A DNA stretch of 64,000 nt from Cucumis sativus (taxonomy: Eukaryota; Streptophyta; Magnoliopsida; Cucurbitales; Cucurbitaceae), in contig NC_026659.2 in the NCBI RefSeq assembly GCF_000004075.3, forward strand, positions 23,764,272 through 23,828,271. The letters are read 5' to 3'. The notes beneath the pieces were generated by a model. That model searched no databases. It had not been told where the DNA came from and worked only from the letters and a program-made list of their open reading frames with translations. The position numbers and the translations under genes are program-made. Positions 54,330 through 64,000 of the stretch are shown in pieces. How positions within the stretch are numbered: position 1 is the first letter of the stretch; each line of letters begins with the position of its first letter.

Positions 54330-56340
54330 CAACAGAGAGAAAGACTTGATGGGGTAAAAAGGAAAAACACAGAATCGAAACGGGTTTGGGGTTGATTTTA
54401 ATATGAGAGCAGATGGGAAGAGAAAGAACAAAATTATAAAAAAAAAATAGTTGGGTTCGTTTGCAATCGTAGTTTAAGTGGGTAGGTGAGTGGATCGGGG
54501 TGGGCGCGATTGACCAAAATTGGTACTTTAAAAAAGTGTGAGAGAACGTTTTTGTATTGGGAAGTCCGCCAGGGGCAAGTGTGCGGCGATGAAGATGATG
54601 TACTGCCAAACGGTCCTTGTCGATGATTTCTATATTGCCAAATTATTGGTTTTGTTCTGAAGTGGCTAACGTCAGAATAAGTTCGTCGTTAAAAGTCACT
54701 TTTTCTTAGTTGCGTTTGTTTCTAAATCTAAAGTATTTGATTACCAAAGGAAAGAGGAGTAGAAAATGCTAAGGACTTTATGAAACACTAAACAAGGTAA
54801 CAAGTACAGATTTGAAAAAACAATACCCTATGTAATTATAAGTGACCAAATTTTATTCAGTTTGGAATAAATTGTATTACGAGAGCAGTCAAGAATATTC
54901 TTGGTTTCCATCCTTATAAAAATTTAATTTATGTCGTTGTTGTTATTATATATGTTATATTTAAACTATCTACTCTTGTTTAATGGTCAAGATAGGACTT
55001 CTTTCTTTTACGATAAAAAAAATTATTTATGCAAAATCCTACTCACAATCTTGACATATTCGTAAATATTTTATCAATTTTACCATTTTTGACAATTGGA
55101 TGATGAATATGTTTAAATTAAACCTTTAAAATTAGATTTTATATATGAATAATTTTACTAGTGATGATTTTATCTACTAGAAAATTCGAGTTCATTTTCT
55201 TTAGTTTCAAATAATCAATTAGATACTAATTGTATTAAAATAAATTAGTGAAAATTCTAATAAATTTTTTAATATACATTAAAATGAAACAAATATTTCA
55301 TAAAACTTAATTTTGTTTTTGACATCCATGTACATTAAGCATTTAACCAGTGAAAATTCATCCATTAGTTTACACACAGAAAACTTTATATAGAAATAAC
55401 ATACGATCACATACAAAGATAAACTTTAGAGTGGTCAAGAAAATAAATACTTAGAGTCTTTGTGGATTTTTAAAGAAAGAAAACGATATGATTTTTTCTT
55501 TTAGTTAGTAGTATTTGAGTCATTTAAGGTTTAAATAAGATAAAATTACGATTGTTTTTGTGAATTTCGCATTAACTATTTTAAACTAAAGGGAACAATA
55601 TTATTTTTGGAGAAATGTTTTACCATTGAAAGAACCCCATTCCAACTAGTTCACAATATTGTGGGGACAATGGATCAAATACAAATGACTTGTTTTTCTT
55701 CTACCTTCCATTAATGCATGAGGTTGAAGGTAATAGGAATCAAATAGGTAGAGTCACATGAAGTCGCACTTGTCAAGAGGCATCCTCTTAGTCCCACTTT
55801 GTTTCCTTTAAGCTCGACGCACATGATTTGTTATTGAAGAACCTGTGAGGAAGAATGCTATATTGTGATATTTAGCTAACCAATGCCTTCCAATTAAACA
55901 AAGTGTTCCAATAGCTTTTAAGTTTTGCTAACTTGTTGAAATAAAAATCTTAAACCACGACGTCTCCAACGTGCTCAATTCAAGTGTTATTATGTTTTTT
56001 TAGTGGAAATCATTATCATGTACCAACCAATACCTAATCCATTGTTGATGACCTTCGAAATGTGAAAATACTTATATTTCATCCGTAGTTTTCTATTTAT
56101 TCAAACACAATACAAAACAACTTACGAGTTTACTATCTATAATCGACCTTTCATAGACTAAAAAAACGAGTTGAAAGATATTCGACCGAGTCGTTACTCA
56201 ATCAAACTAGAAACTAGTTCCAATTTGTGTCTTAGAAAAAAAAAACCATCAAATGGATTAAAAAATGAAGTTTTGATTGAAAGATAGTTTAGACGTCCAC
56301 GTAATTGGTCGGGTCCCACAAGTACACGTGGACAACTAAC
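54330..56340. other. Divergent intergenic region between FBA and the ICU11-like gene
   Basis: The two genes are divergently transcribed, so both promoters lie here. The FBA-proximal 350 bp is less AT-rich, and the rest is AT-rich with no ORF of interest. No additional gene was recognised. Confidence 0.6.
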
Positions 56341-56349
56341 AAAACAGAG

Positions 56350-56410
56350 CCCTAACCCTAGCCTGCAACTTTCACCATCTTCGTCTTCTTCCTCTCTCCC
56401 TAACCCTAAT
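56350..56410 (+). promoter_or_regulatory. Two telo-box motifs upstream of the ICU11-like start
   Basis: CCCTAACCCTAG at 56350-56361 and CCCTAACCCTAAT at 56398-56410 are telomere-repeat-like (AACCCTAA) motifs 90-150 bp before the start codon, probably in the 5' leader. Telo-boxes are bound by TRB proteins and are enriched at plant Polycomb targets and in promoters of translation genes. Confidence 0.6.
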
Positions 56411-56487
56411 TTCAATCCACTGCTCACATTCTCTTCACACAAACATGCTTCTCTAATTCTTCCTTCACTCCTATTTCACCTCCACAG

Positions 56488-56634
56488 ATGCGAAGCTATG
56501 TCTCTGGAAGCTTCGCTGGAACGACGAAAGCAGCCCCAAGCTCCCGGGACTGGCAATGGAAATGGTGTCGTCTCCCCCACACCACAGTCTCTCTCAACTC
56601 ACAGGCTTCGTCTTCAACCCAAGGAAGATCATAA
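56488..56634 (+). other. Overlapping upstream ORF on the ICU11-like transcript
   Basis: An ATG at 56488, ten bases before the proposed main ATG and in another frame, opens a 48-codon ORF that overlaps the main coding sequence and stops at TAA (56632-56634). Its context is weak (C at -3, C at +4). The main ATG has G at -3. If the leader is as assumed, leaky scanning past this ATG is needed. Whether the upstream ATG is in the mature transcript was not determined. Confidence 0.5.
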
Positions 56635-59600
56635 GTCGGAGAGCTACGAAGACCTGCAATTAGAATTCAGCCCTGTCCTTTTCAGCATGCTGGAAAGGCA
56701 CTTGCCTCCCAATATGCTCAATGTGGCACGCGAAGTTAAGCTTCAGTACATGAGGGACATTCTACTCCGATATGCTCCTGAAGGCGAACGCAACCGAGTA
56801 AGTGTTTTAAATTGTTTATCTCTGTTTGTGTGATGAATTTTCAATACTTGTTTGCTTGGTTGTGAATGGAGAAACAGGAAGAGATGATGATTTTTTTTCA
56901 AAAAGAAATTGTTTTATAGATTGAAATCCAATACTTAGCAAATGCCATATGATCTCATGAGTTGTTAGTGGACGGCGTTTTGTGGATAAGGATTAAGATT
57001 TTTATTTTCGTTGTTATGTGATGGTGGATCACATGGCGGGAACATAGTTATTTGAATATGTAGACTTTTCACTTGGCTGATGGAAGCTACAACCGCACGT
57101 TAGTTAATTTTATTTGTACAATGGATGATTATACTTTTATGTTAATATGTCAAGCAAAAGATGCGGATAGTATTTGAACAATTTTTCTCTTCTGCTAGTG
57201 AGTCTGTGGTTTTTATTTTTGTAGCAAATTTGGTGAAAGCAAGGGGGAGGTGTCAACGTTTGTACCTTATTACTAGTTGAAAATTCTTTATGTTGGTCTT
57301 GAGCAATTATAATTGGAGGCTTGCGAACTTGACTGAGTGGTATTTGCATGCACTTTGTTCTTAGAGGTTGGAGGTTCAATTCCCAACTGTATTTTTTAAA
57401 AAAAATGGAGGCTTTGCATTGAAGTAAAAATCTGGGAACGCATAGTCTACTCCTATATCATGTTCTATATTTGATTACTTCCATGTTTCTTGGAAGTATT
57501 TCCAGAACATTGGATTAAATTTTATAAAGAAAAAAATGGAGAAAGTATGTCAAGTATGAAGAAAGATAAACAGCTTTTCCAAGAATCAAAATCCCCCTAG
57601 AGCTTACAATGGGAGCTTTAGTTAGATGAATAGTAGCAGGGGAATCATTGATAGAAGTGAAGTGGTGAACTTCAGTTGGGTGTGCTTCCTAAAAGATCTA
57701 TTTAGCTTCCATACATACTGTCATTTCTTTCAAGCTAGTAGTTCCAAATCCGAGCTTTTGAAATTCTGATAAGAGCTTGACATGCATTGTGACCAAGCAT
57801 TGCCTGGAGAACTTGGTGAATTCTTCTTCTTTTTCTTTTTTTCTTTTTGTTTTTGGGTGAAACACCCTACCTGATGACAAAAGGCTTAACTTTAAAGGTT
57901 TATGGACAGTTTACGGTCCAATAGTTTTTAGTTACAACTTCTTCAATAAAAAGCATGGAATCCAATTTAAAATTTACCACAAAAATTTAGAAAAAAAAAT
58001 TGCTTTTTCTTAGGAATACAAATAATACGAAATATGGAGTGATTTTGAAAGATACTTTAATTTTTTCAAAAGTATTTTCTTTCTAAGGCATATAATGAGT
58101 AATATGAAATATATATCAAGTGTGTATTTCTTTCTTCTTTTTATTTTATCATGAAACAGAACCGCAAGATAAAAACGATTAACAAAAACAAATATTGCTA
58201 CCCGGTTTTGTTGTTTTTCTAGATAAGTATTGTAATCAACAATATTAATTTGTATTATGATAAACAACGTACCATGTCCATTGTACCTCTTTGGTAGTTT
58301 AAATTTTGCAGCCGTTTGACTCATAATAATTTCAACTTTATTTTCTCCAATTGGAAGTCAGTTTGCTACATCCTTAACTTGGTCCTTGGATGTTCTTTTC
58401 TTTTCTTTTTGGTCAATCCCTTACCATATGTGAAATTGTTTCTATTTAAATTAACTCTACTAATTCAATATTTTAAAATATAAGAAACACGACTGTCACT
58501 GAGATCCATTAATGAGAAATAGGAAAGTTTGCAACTACAAGTACATCACAAGCATGAAAACTACCCACAGGGAGCTTTTTAGCTTGGACTCTAGATAAAC
58601 TCTCACGTTCTAACCAACTATTCTTTCTTAGCTCCAGATGCTGTTTTATCTAGGTGCTTAATTTCTGGCACAGTTGCATACGGGCAAGCTGATTTCATTT
58701 AGGCGTGCACCTAATTAGATCCACAGTTTTAAAAATACTTTTTATGGTGAACACTCTTAACACGTTTCTTTTGTTAGCGATGATACACCATGCATCTATT
58801 ATTTTGTTTGTTAGTTTTGTAGAAACTTCTCATTAGTTCTCTTAACTTATTTGGTCGGTCAGAAAGGTGATGTGAACCATGCGTTGAATGGTATAATATT
58901 TGCTTCACTAGGTGCTTCATGTACTTGGTGGTTAGCATAGTGAACCACGCGGTGAATGATATAATATTAAATTTGTCTTCACCCTCAACTCAAGCTTTTG
59001 GGTTGATTGGTGATTGAAAATGGTATTAGAGTGGGTTGGTTTAGGAGTCATGTGTTCAAACCCCTACATTGTTATTTGATTTCCTTCCTAATTAAAATTG
59101 ATTTTCATTTATTGAGTCTTCTTCATATTTCAAGCACACATGTGGAGGGGAGTGTTGAAAATATAATATTAAATTTTGGGTCGATTGGTGATTTAAGATT
59201 TTCACAGGCCTTCAAATAGGTATTAATTTGTTTCTTATTTGTTCATTGTTGCGTTCTAATCACCCTTTTGTCATCCTTGGATGCTTTTTGGGTTGGCATT
59301 TCAAACGGCAAGCTGCAAATTTTGATGTCCTTGTGGTCATGAGTGCAAATCTTAGTAGCTATGCATGTTAAATATAAAATATTCTAAATTCTTCTCATCT
59401 CTAACCCTAATATTGTAAGGTTAGATAGTTATATTATAAGATTATTGAGACATGTAAATGGGTCTAAACACTTTTGAATTATGATTGTTAATATTGTTTT
59501 TATTGAAAGAAATCCTCAATTTTAATTCACATCCTGTTCTAAATATAATTTACATTACATTTACAAAAAGAATTGCATCTGAATTTTGTTCTCAATGCAT

Positions 59601-62600
59601 CTCTCAAGCAAGAAGCTTGTTTTCTTAAATCACATTTTGAGGCTTAAAACTTTGCTAGCTAATGCATGAGAAATTTAATAGTTGAATATAATTACATGCC
59701 TCATTCATTCGTGTCGCACCGTTTTTTGAGGCGTAACTGCTTAAGGGCTTTTGTAACTTTGTTTGCATTGTGGTTATACAATTATTGAGATCGAAATAGC
59801 TGGGAGAACGAGTGTCCTTCTAGTTGTTCAGCCACGAAATGGTTTATCATTCTTTGCATGACTGTATCCTGTTTCAACAAGTTTCTTGAAGCCAGCGGCT
59901 ATTTAACAGCGCTTCAAAGAAGTCCTATCAATAATTAAATGCTTCAAAGAAGTTCTGTCAATTATTAACTATCTTTCAAAAATGGCTTATCTACCCTTTT
60001 TCTTTCCAGTGATTAATGTAGTTACCCATCGTGATTTATGATATCTTTACCCATTAGCTTCTGGAAATCTACATCTTCCACATTGTGGAGCAAAGTATTT
60101 AATATTGTGCCTGTGATATTACATGATTTTGATTTGTCAATGTGCAAAGACGTGAATGCTAGCTTACTTGTCTTCCTGAACTTGTTTGGCTGTATGCCTT
60201 CTGTGATATGGTTTTTGATGTTTATAAAGATTTTCACTTCATATTGTAGCTAGTTTTGGTTTTCTAAAGAAAAAAAAGATTGTCAAGCTAAATTTAAAAT
60301 TTAAACCTGTTGGGTGATGTGATTTTTTATTATTTATGTATCTGTTTCTTTATTCGTTTCCTCTTGGCTCCTACCATGTGTTTTACTCGTATCCTTGAAA
60401 TTAGAGGAACATGAAGCTTTAAGTAAAATAAAGAGGCAGAAAGAGAGAAATGAAACTTTGACTGTGAAGGAAATAAAATTGCACAAAGTTTTATTTGAGA
60501 TCTTCTACTTGATATCACATTAAATTAATAAAAGAGAAAAATATTATAGATCAAAGTTAACTTTATCATTTCATTAGCCAATGGAATTCGAGATGTTTCT
60601 ATGTATTTTCTTCTACCAAATTCTATTTTTCTCATCTTAAATATTCTGTTACCCACAATTTCATGTATTGAATTATCAGGTGCAGAGGCATAGAGAATAC
60701 AGACAAAAGATTATTTCAAACTATCAGGTAAATGCAAGTCTTAGCTGCAACTGAATTAGTCATGCTTAGACTTGTGCAAGTATTTATGGAGTCCTTTCTT
60801 ATATGCTTCAAAATCATCTAATGACATAAATTTTACATTATAAATTGGAATCTTTGACTTTTGAGTATTTACAAGGACCACTTTCCATGGTTTGTCCTAA
60901 TGGTACTGGATATCAGTGGAAGTTGCAAAATAAGGTTTTTGAAGGCTATGTTTTCCCAAGTAAAAAAGAAAAGAAAAAATGAAAACTAGCAATTTGTCTC
61001 TGGGCTCGTAATGCATTTTTTTAACCTCTTATCTTTGTTAATAAAATGCATTGAAGTAAGATGAGATCTTGATATTTTTGTAATAAATCTTAGTTTACAT
61101 TTTTTTATTCCATGGACAGTTACTTAAAGTGCTTCCTTATATATTCCCTGAGTTGCTATCCTACTCTGTGCAGCCATTACACAGGGAGCTTTACAGCATG
61201 CATGCTGCAAACTTCTTCGTCCCCTCATTTCTCAAAGCTATTAATGAGAATTCAGAGGAGAGCTTTAGACGCATCATGTCCGAACCATCTCCAGGAATTT
61301 ATAAATTTGAAATGCTTCAACCACAATTTTGTGAAAAGCTGTTATCTGAGGTACCATAATTTAAACTTTGTTAACTTTTCTTACTTCCCTGAGATTTGGT
61401 TTCTGTGTAATACTATTCTCTTTCTAGGTGGAAAGCTTTGAAAGATGGGTTCACGAGACGAAATTCAGAATCATGAGACCAAACACAATGAACAAATATG
61501 GTGCTGTTCTTGATGACTTTGGTTTAGAGACCATGCTTGATAAGTTGATGGATGATTTTATACGTCCTATATCAAGAGGTAATACATTTGAGGGGATTGC
61601 TCCTTGAAAGTTGTTTTCATGTATAATGCAAGAGCCATTATTTTTCTCATGTTTTTGCTTTTGGTGTTGTGTAGTTTTCTTTCCAGAAGTTGGAGGAGCC
61701 ACACTGGATTCCCATCATGGTTTTGTTGTAGAATATGGAATTGATAGAGATGTGGAACTTGGTAGGTTTTAATACGAACTACTTCATTTTCTATATTATT
61801 GTTCTCAAGAAAAGAAAAACCCTTTTGTTGTAAATGCATTTGTTAAATACACAATTGCTAAACATATGGATCCCTGTTGTGCTTCCACTCACTTTTTCTC
61901 CGATCACTTTTTCTCCGATCACTTTTATGGTTAGTTTTTCTGTAGGCTCTTGTATTCTTCCGTTTTTTCTCAATGCAAAACGTTCTAATAAAAATATTCT
62001 TCATTCACACATCTCTTGCTTCTACTTTAAGTTCTATATAATTTATTTTTATCATGAAATCTCATAAATATTCGCAAGGACCCTTTCTTTTGGTCACTTG
62101 CATCTATTGTATATTGATACATTAATGCATTTTAAAATATGCTCAGGCATCAATTTTAGTCCTTGATGAATAAACCTCCCTTCCTCTCCAGGGAGAAAGG
62201 CTCTATGCAAAGAAGCATTTGGTTGAGATTTTTTTTTTTTTTGGGGGGGGGGGTCAAATTTTACCTTCTATTCCTACACTTGGTCTATTTCATCCTTGTA
62301 TTTTTTGGAAGTTTTAATATACTAATTTACAATAATGAATTTATCCCAAAAGTTCTTATTGTTAACTAGTGGTGTTAAATTTATTGGAAAATTAATGAAG
62401 CATTCACGTAGTGCTATGGCCTATGTGTTACTTGACACTGTTTTCAACCCCGTAATTTAATTTTTGGTCCTTTGGTTTAGTTTCCTATTTATTTTTGTCT
62501 GTAGTTGTTATTGCAATCAGTAAATTTATGACATCTGTTTTCTTGTTTTGTTGCTTTCTTGTTATTCTTCTTTCCTAGAGGTTTGATATTCATTTATTGA

Positions 62601-63317
62601 CATTGAAGCTTTTAATCAATTTTGCTTGAAAATTATTTTACTGTAGGTTTTCATGTGGATGATTCGGAAGTCACATTGAACGTTTGCTTGGGTAAACAAT
62701 TTTCTGGTGGTGAACTGTTCTTTCGTGGCATCCGATGTGACAAACATGTTAATACAGAGACCCAATCAGAGGTATGCTAATCTTAAGGACAGCACTCTTT
62801 TTTCTGTATTTGTGGTTCATTCATTTGTATTTCAAGTTGCTTTGTCAAATCCAACAGTTCTGTGATTGTGAATCCTTAAATTTTCTCAAGATTCTGCATA
62901 CATAGTGTAGCCCGTTTTCATTCATCGAATGAAATCATAGCGTAGGTGCTTCTGAATCTGGATATTAGTTCATTAAAATTAACCATTAATTGCTGGGATA
63001 ATTAATATTTTTTTCCATAAGAATAAAAATTTGAGAAGTCTGGAGATTAGGCCTATGGTACATGAAAGCAAGTGTACTTCTCATTTTTACCTGACAATGC
63101 AAGTGTCTGGCTTTACATTACAAGATCAATGAGTAGTCTTTCTTAGTAGTTCGCTGTTGTGGGGTGGGTGAAATTTACCATAACGGTCTTTGTATTAGGA
63201 AATCTTTGACTATCTCCATGTTCCCGGGCATGCGGTGCTTCATCGTGGTCGTCATCGGCATGGTGCTAGAGCTACAACATCTGGGCGTCGGGTCAACTTA
63301 CTTTTGTGGTGCAGAAG
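56498..63317 (+). CDS. ICU11-like: ICU11-like 2-oxoglutarate/Fe(II)-dependent dioxygenase (5' part, gene runs off the window)
   Basis: A PKHD-type oxygenase of the INCURVATA11/CUPULIFORMIS family; the Arabidopsis members are nuclear and ICU11 is a PRC2 accessory protein. Exons found: 56498-56797, 60680-60727, 61174-61350, 61428-61578, 61675-61761, 62647-62771, 63199-63317; frame is kept throughout. Signatures: LEFSPVLFSMLERHLPPNML, VQRHREYRQKIISNYQPLHR, SPGIYKFEMLQPQFCEKLLS, MRPNTMNKYGAVLDDFGLET, FFPEVGGATLDSHHGFVVEY. The catalytic core has H257-x-D259 (GFHVDDSEVTLNVCLGKQFS), a distal H317 (HRGRHRHGARATTSGRR) and a 2-oxoglutarate-binding Arg at 327 by analogy to prolyl hydroxylases. The last exon ends mid-codon at a GT (63318). 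The C-terminal exon(s), expected to hold the SxxFREmK..-like end, are not visible before 64000. Intron 1 is 3.9 kb. Confidence 0.92.
57316..57410. repeat. tRNA-like (possible SINE) fragment in ICU11 intron 1
   Basis: TTGACTGAGTGGTATTTG resembles a pol III A box (TRGCNNAGYNGG). GAGGTTGGAGGTTCAATTCC, 40 nt later, resembles a B box, and an A/T-rich tail follows. The spacing fits a tRNA-derived SINE head. It cannot fold into a proper tRNA cloverleaf by eye and is not annotated as a tRNA gene. Confidence 0.35.
58871..58967. repeat. 29-bp imperfect direct repeat
   Basis: GTGAACCATGCGTTGAATGG + TATAATATT at 58871 recurs as GTGAACCACGCGGTGAATGA + TATAATATT at 58939 (68 bp spacing). The second copy runs into the TRIM-like left repeat. 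Confidence 0.8.
58950..59215 (+). mobile_element. TRIM-like mini-retroelement remnant in ICU11 intron 1
   Basis: A sequence near 58957-59019 (ATAATATTAAATTT ... TTGGGTTGATTGGTGATT) is followed at once by TGGTATTAGAGTGGG, close to the classic tRNA-iMet primer binding site of plant LTR elements (TGGTATCAGAGC). About 120 nt later a purine tract GTGGAGGGGAGTG lies directly before TGTTGAAAATATAATATTAA, which continues into ATTTTGGGTCGATTGGTGAT and so repeats the left end with an internal deletion. This layout (LTR, PBS, short non-coding body, PPT, LTR) fits a terminal-repeat retrotransposon in miniature. Confidence 0.55.
61891..61920. repeat. 15-bp tandem duplication
   Basis: ACTTTTTCTCCGATC is repeated twice without change, followed by a partial third copy (ACTTTT). 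It lies in the intron after exon 5 of the ICU11-like gene. Confidence 0.95.
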
Positions 63318-64000
63318 GTATTTTCTCCTTAACACTTCAACATCTTAATGATTGCCTTATTCCAAGTAAAACTAAGTGGAAATGGATGCGATATTTTGTT
63401 CAACATAAGCCTTGAATGTCAGCAAGTGATAACTAGTAATCTTAGTACGATGTATATATTTATTAGGTATTATATTGGACTTTTACATGCCATTCAACGT
63501 TTGGGCTGATGCCAAGCACAAGATTAAGAATTAGCTTATACTAGATGAATTGGGTTATTTGTATGTGTGTGTGTATATATTTTGACCGGACAGGAATCAG
63601 ATTACTGTATACTGTGAAGTTTTCTGTTATATAAATATTTTTTTTTTCTGTAGCTTGAATCTGAGCGCTAAATAAATGCTAATGTGATGCTTACTCATGC
63701 ATTTTGCAGTTAGCTGAAGGCAGTTAATGATTGATGCCCATAAAATATCTTTTGACTTGAATTGATCCATTCTCTTTTTGTTGGTTGGCTTAAGTTGTGT
63801 TTGGGAGTACTTGTTTTCTTAGTAGAAGCATTTGTTGTAAAAACATTTTAAATTATAATTAATTTAGTAAAAAGTGTTTAATAACAAATCTTGTTAAGGA
63901 TTGGTTCAGTACATTTCATAGCCTTTGGTGCTTCCTAGTCAAGTAGTTCAGTCAAGAGCCGGCCAAGAGCACTCAACGAGTGCAATGCTTTCTCACAATG

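Noticed and set aside
57316..57410. Functional tRNA gene
   Set aside because: A and B box-like words exist, but no acceptor stem or anticodon arm could be folded.

Overview
The window is nuclear DNA from a flowering plant. It is AT-rich, its genes are split by GT-AG introns, and it carries plant-only genes: a plastid acyl-ACP thioesterase, a plastid aldolase and a base-exchange phosphatidylserine synthase. Several dispersed repeats resemble cucurbit (Cucumis-type) elements from memory. A member of Cucurbitaceae is my best guess, but the species is not settled by the sequence.

Six complete gene models and one truncated model are supported. In order: ALIX-like BRO1 protein (minus, 14259-3728, 8 coding exons, 885 aa); mitochondrial ATP synthase beta subunit (minus, 20064-16194, 9 exons, 560 aa); histone chaperone ASF1 (plus, 25539-27817, 3 exons, 212 aa); FatB-like acyl-ACP thioesterase (plus, 29676-31669, 6 exons, 399 aa); phosphatidylserine synthase PSS1 (minus, 37115-32477, 12 coding exons plus a 5'-leader intron, 428 aa); chloroplast class I fructose-bisphosphate aldolase (minus, 54321-51056, 6 exons, 390 aa); and an ICU11-like 2-oxoglutarate/Fe(II) oxygenase (plus, 56498 to beyond 63317, first 7 exons). 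Every internal exon junction was placed by hand and the reading frame is conserved across each complete gene. The genes do not form one pathway: they are housekeeping functions in endosomal sorting, respiration, chromatin assembly, fatty-acid release, phospholipid synthesis, the Calvin cycle and Polycomb-linked chromatin regulation.

The gene-free stretches are 1-3400, 14.3-16.2 kb, 20.1-25.3 kb, 27.9-29.3 kb, 39.7-50.9 kb and 54.4-56.3 kb. They are AT-rich with microsatellites, small tandem duplications and repeat remnants. Introns carry LINE 3'-end fragments (ALIX intron 4), MITE-like foldback elements (ATP synthase beta and aldolase introns) and a TRIM-like mini-retroelement (ICU11 intron 1).

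No new multi-gene system was found. The most unusual item is a 105-bp tandem duplication over the exon 5/intron 5 boundary of the ATP synthase beta gene. It makes a second, in-frame 5' splice site. Other points to check are an overlapping upstream ORF and telo-box motifs at the ICU11-like gene, and a FatB-type thioesterase without a recognisable N-terminal hydrophobic anchor.
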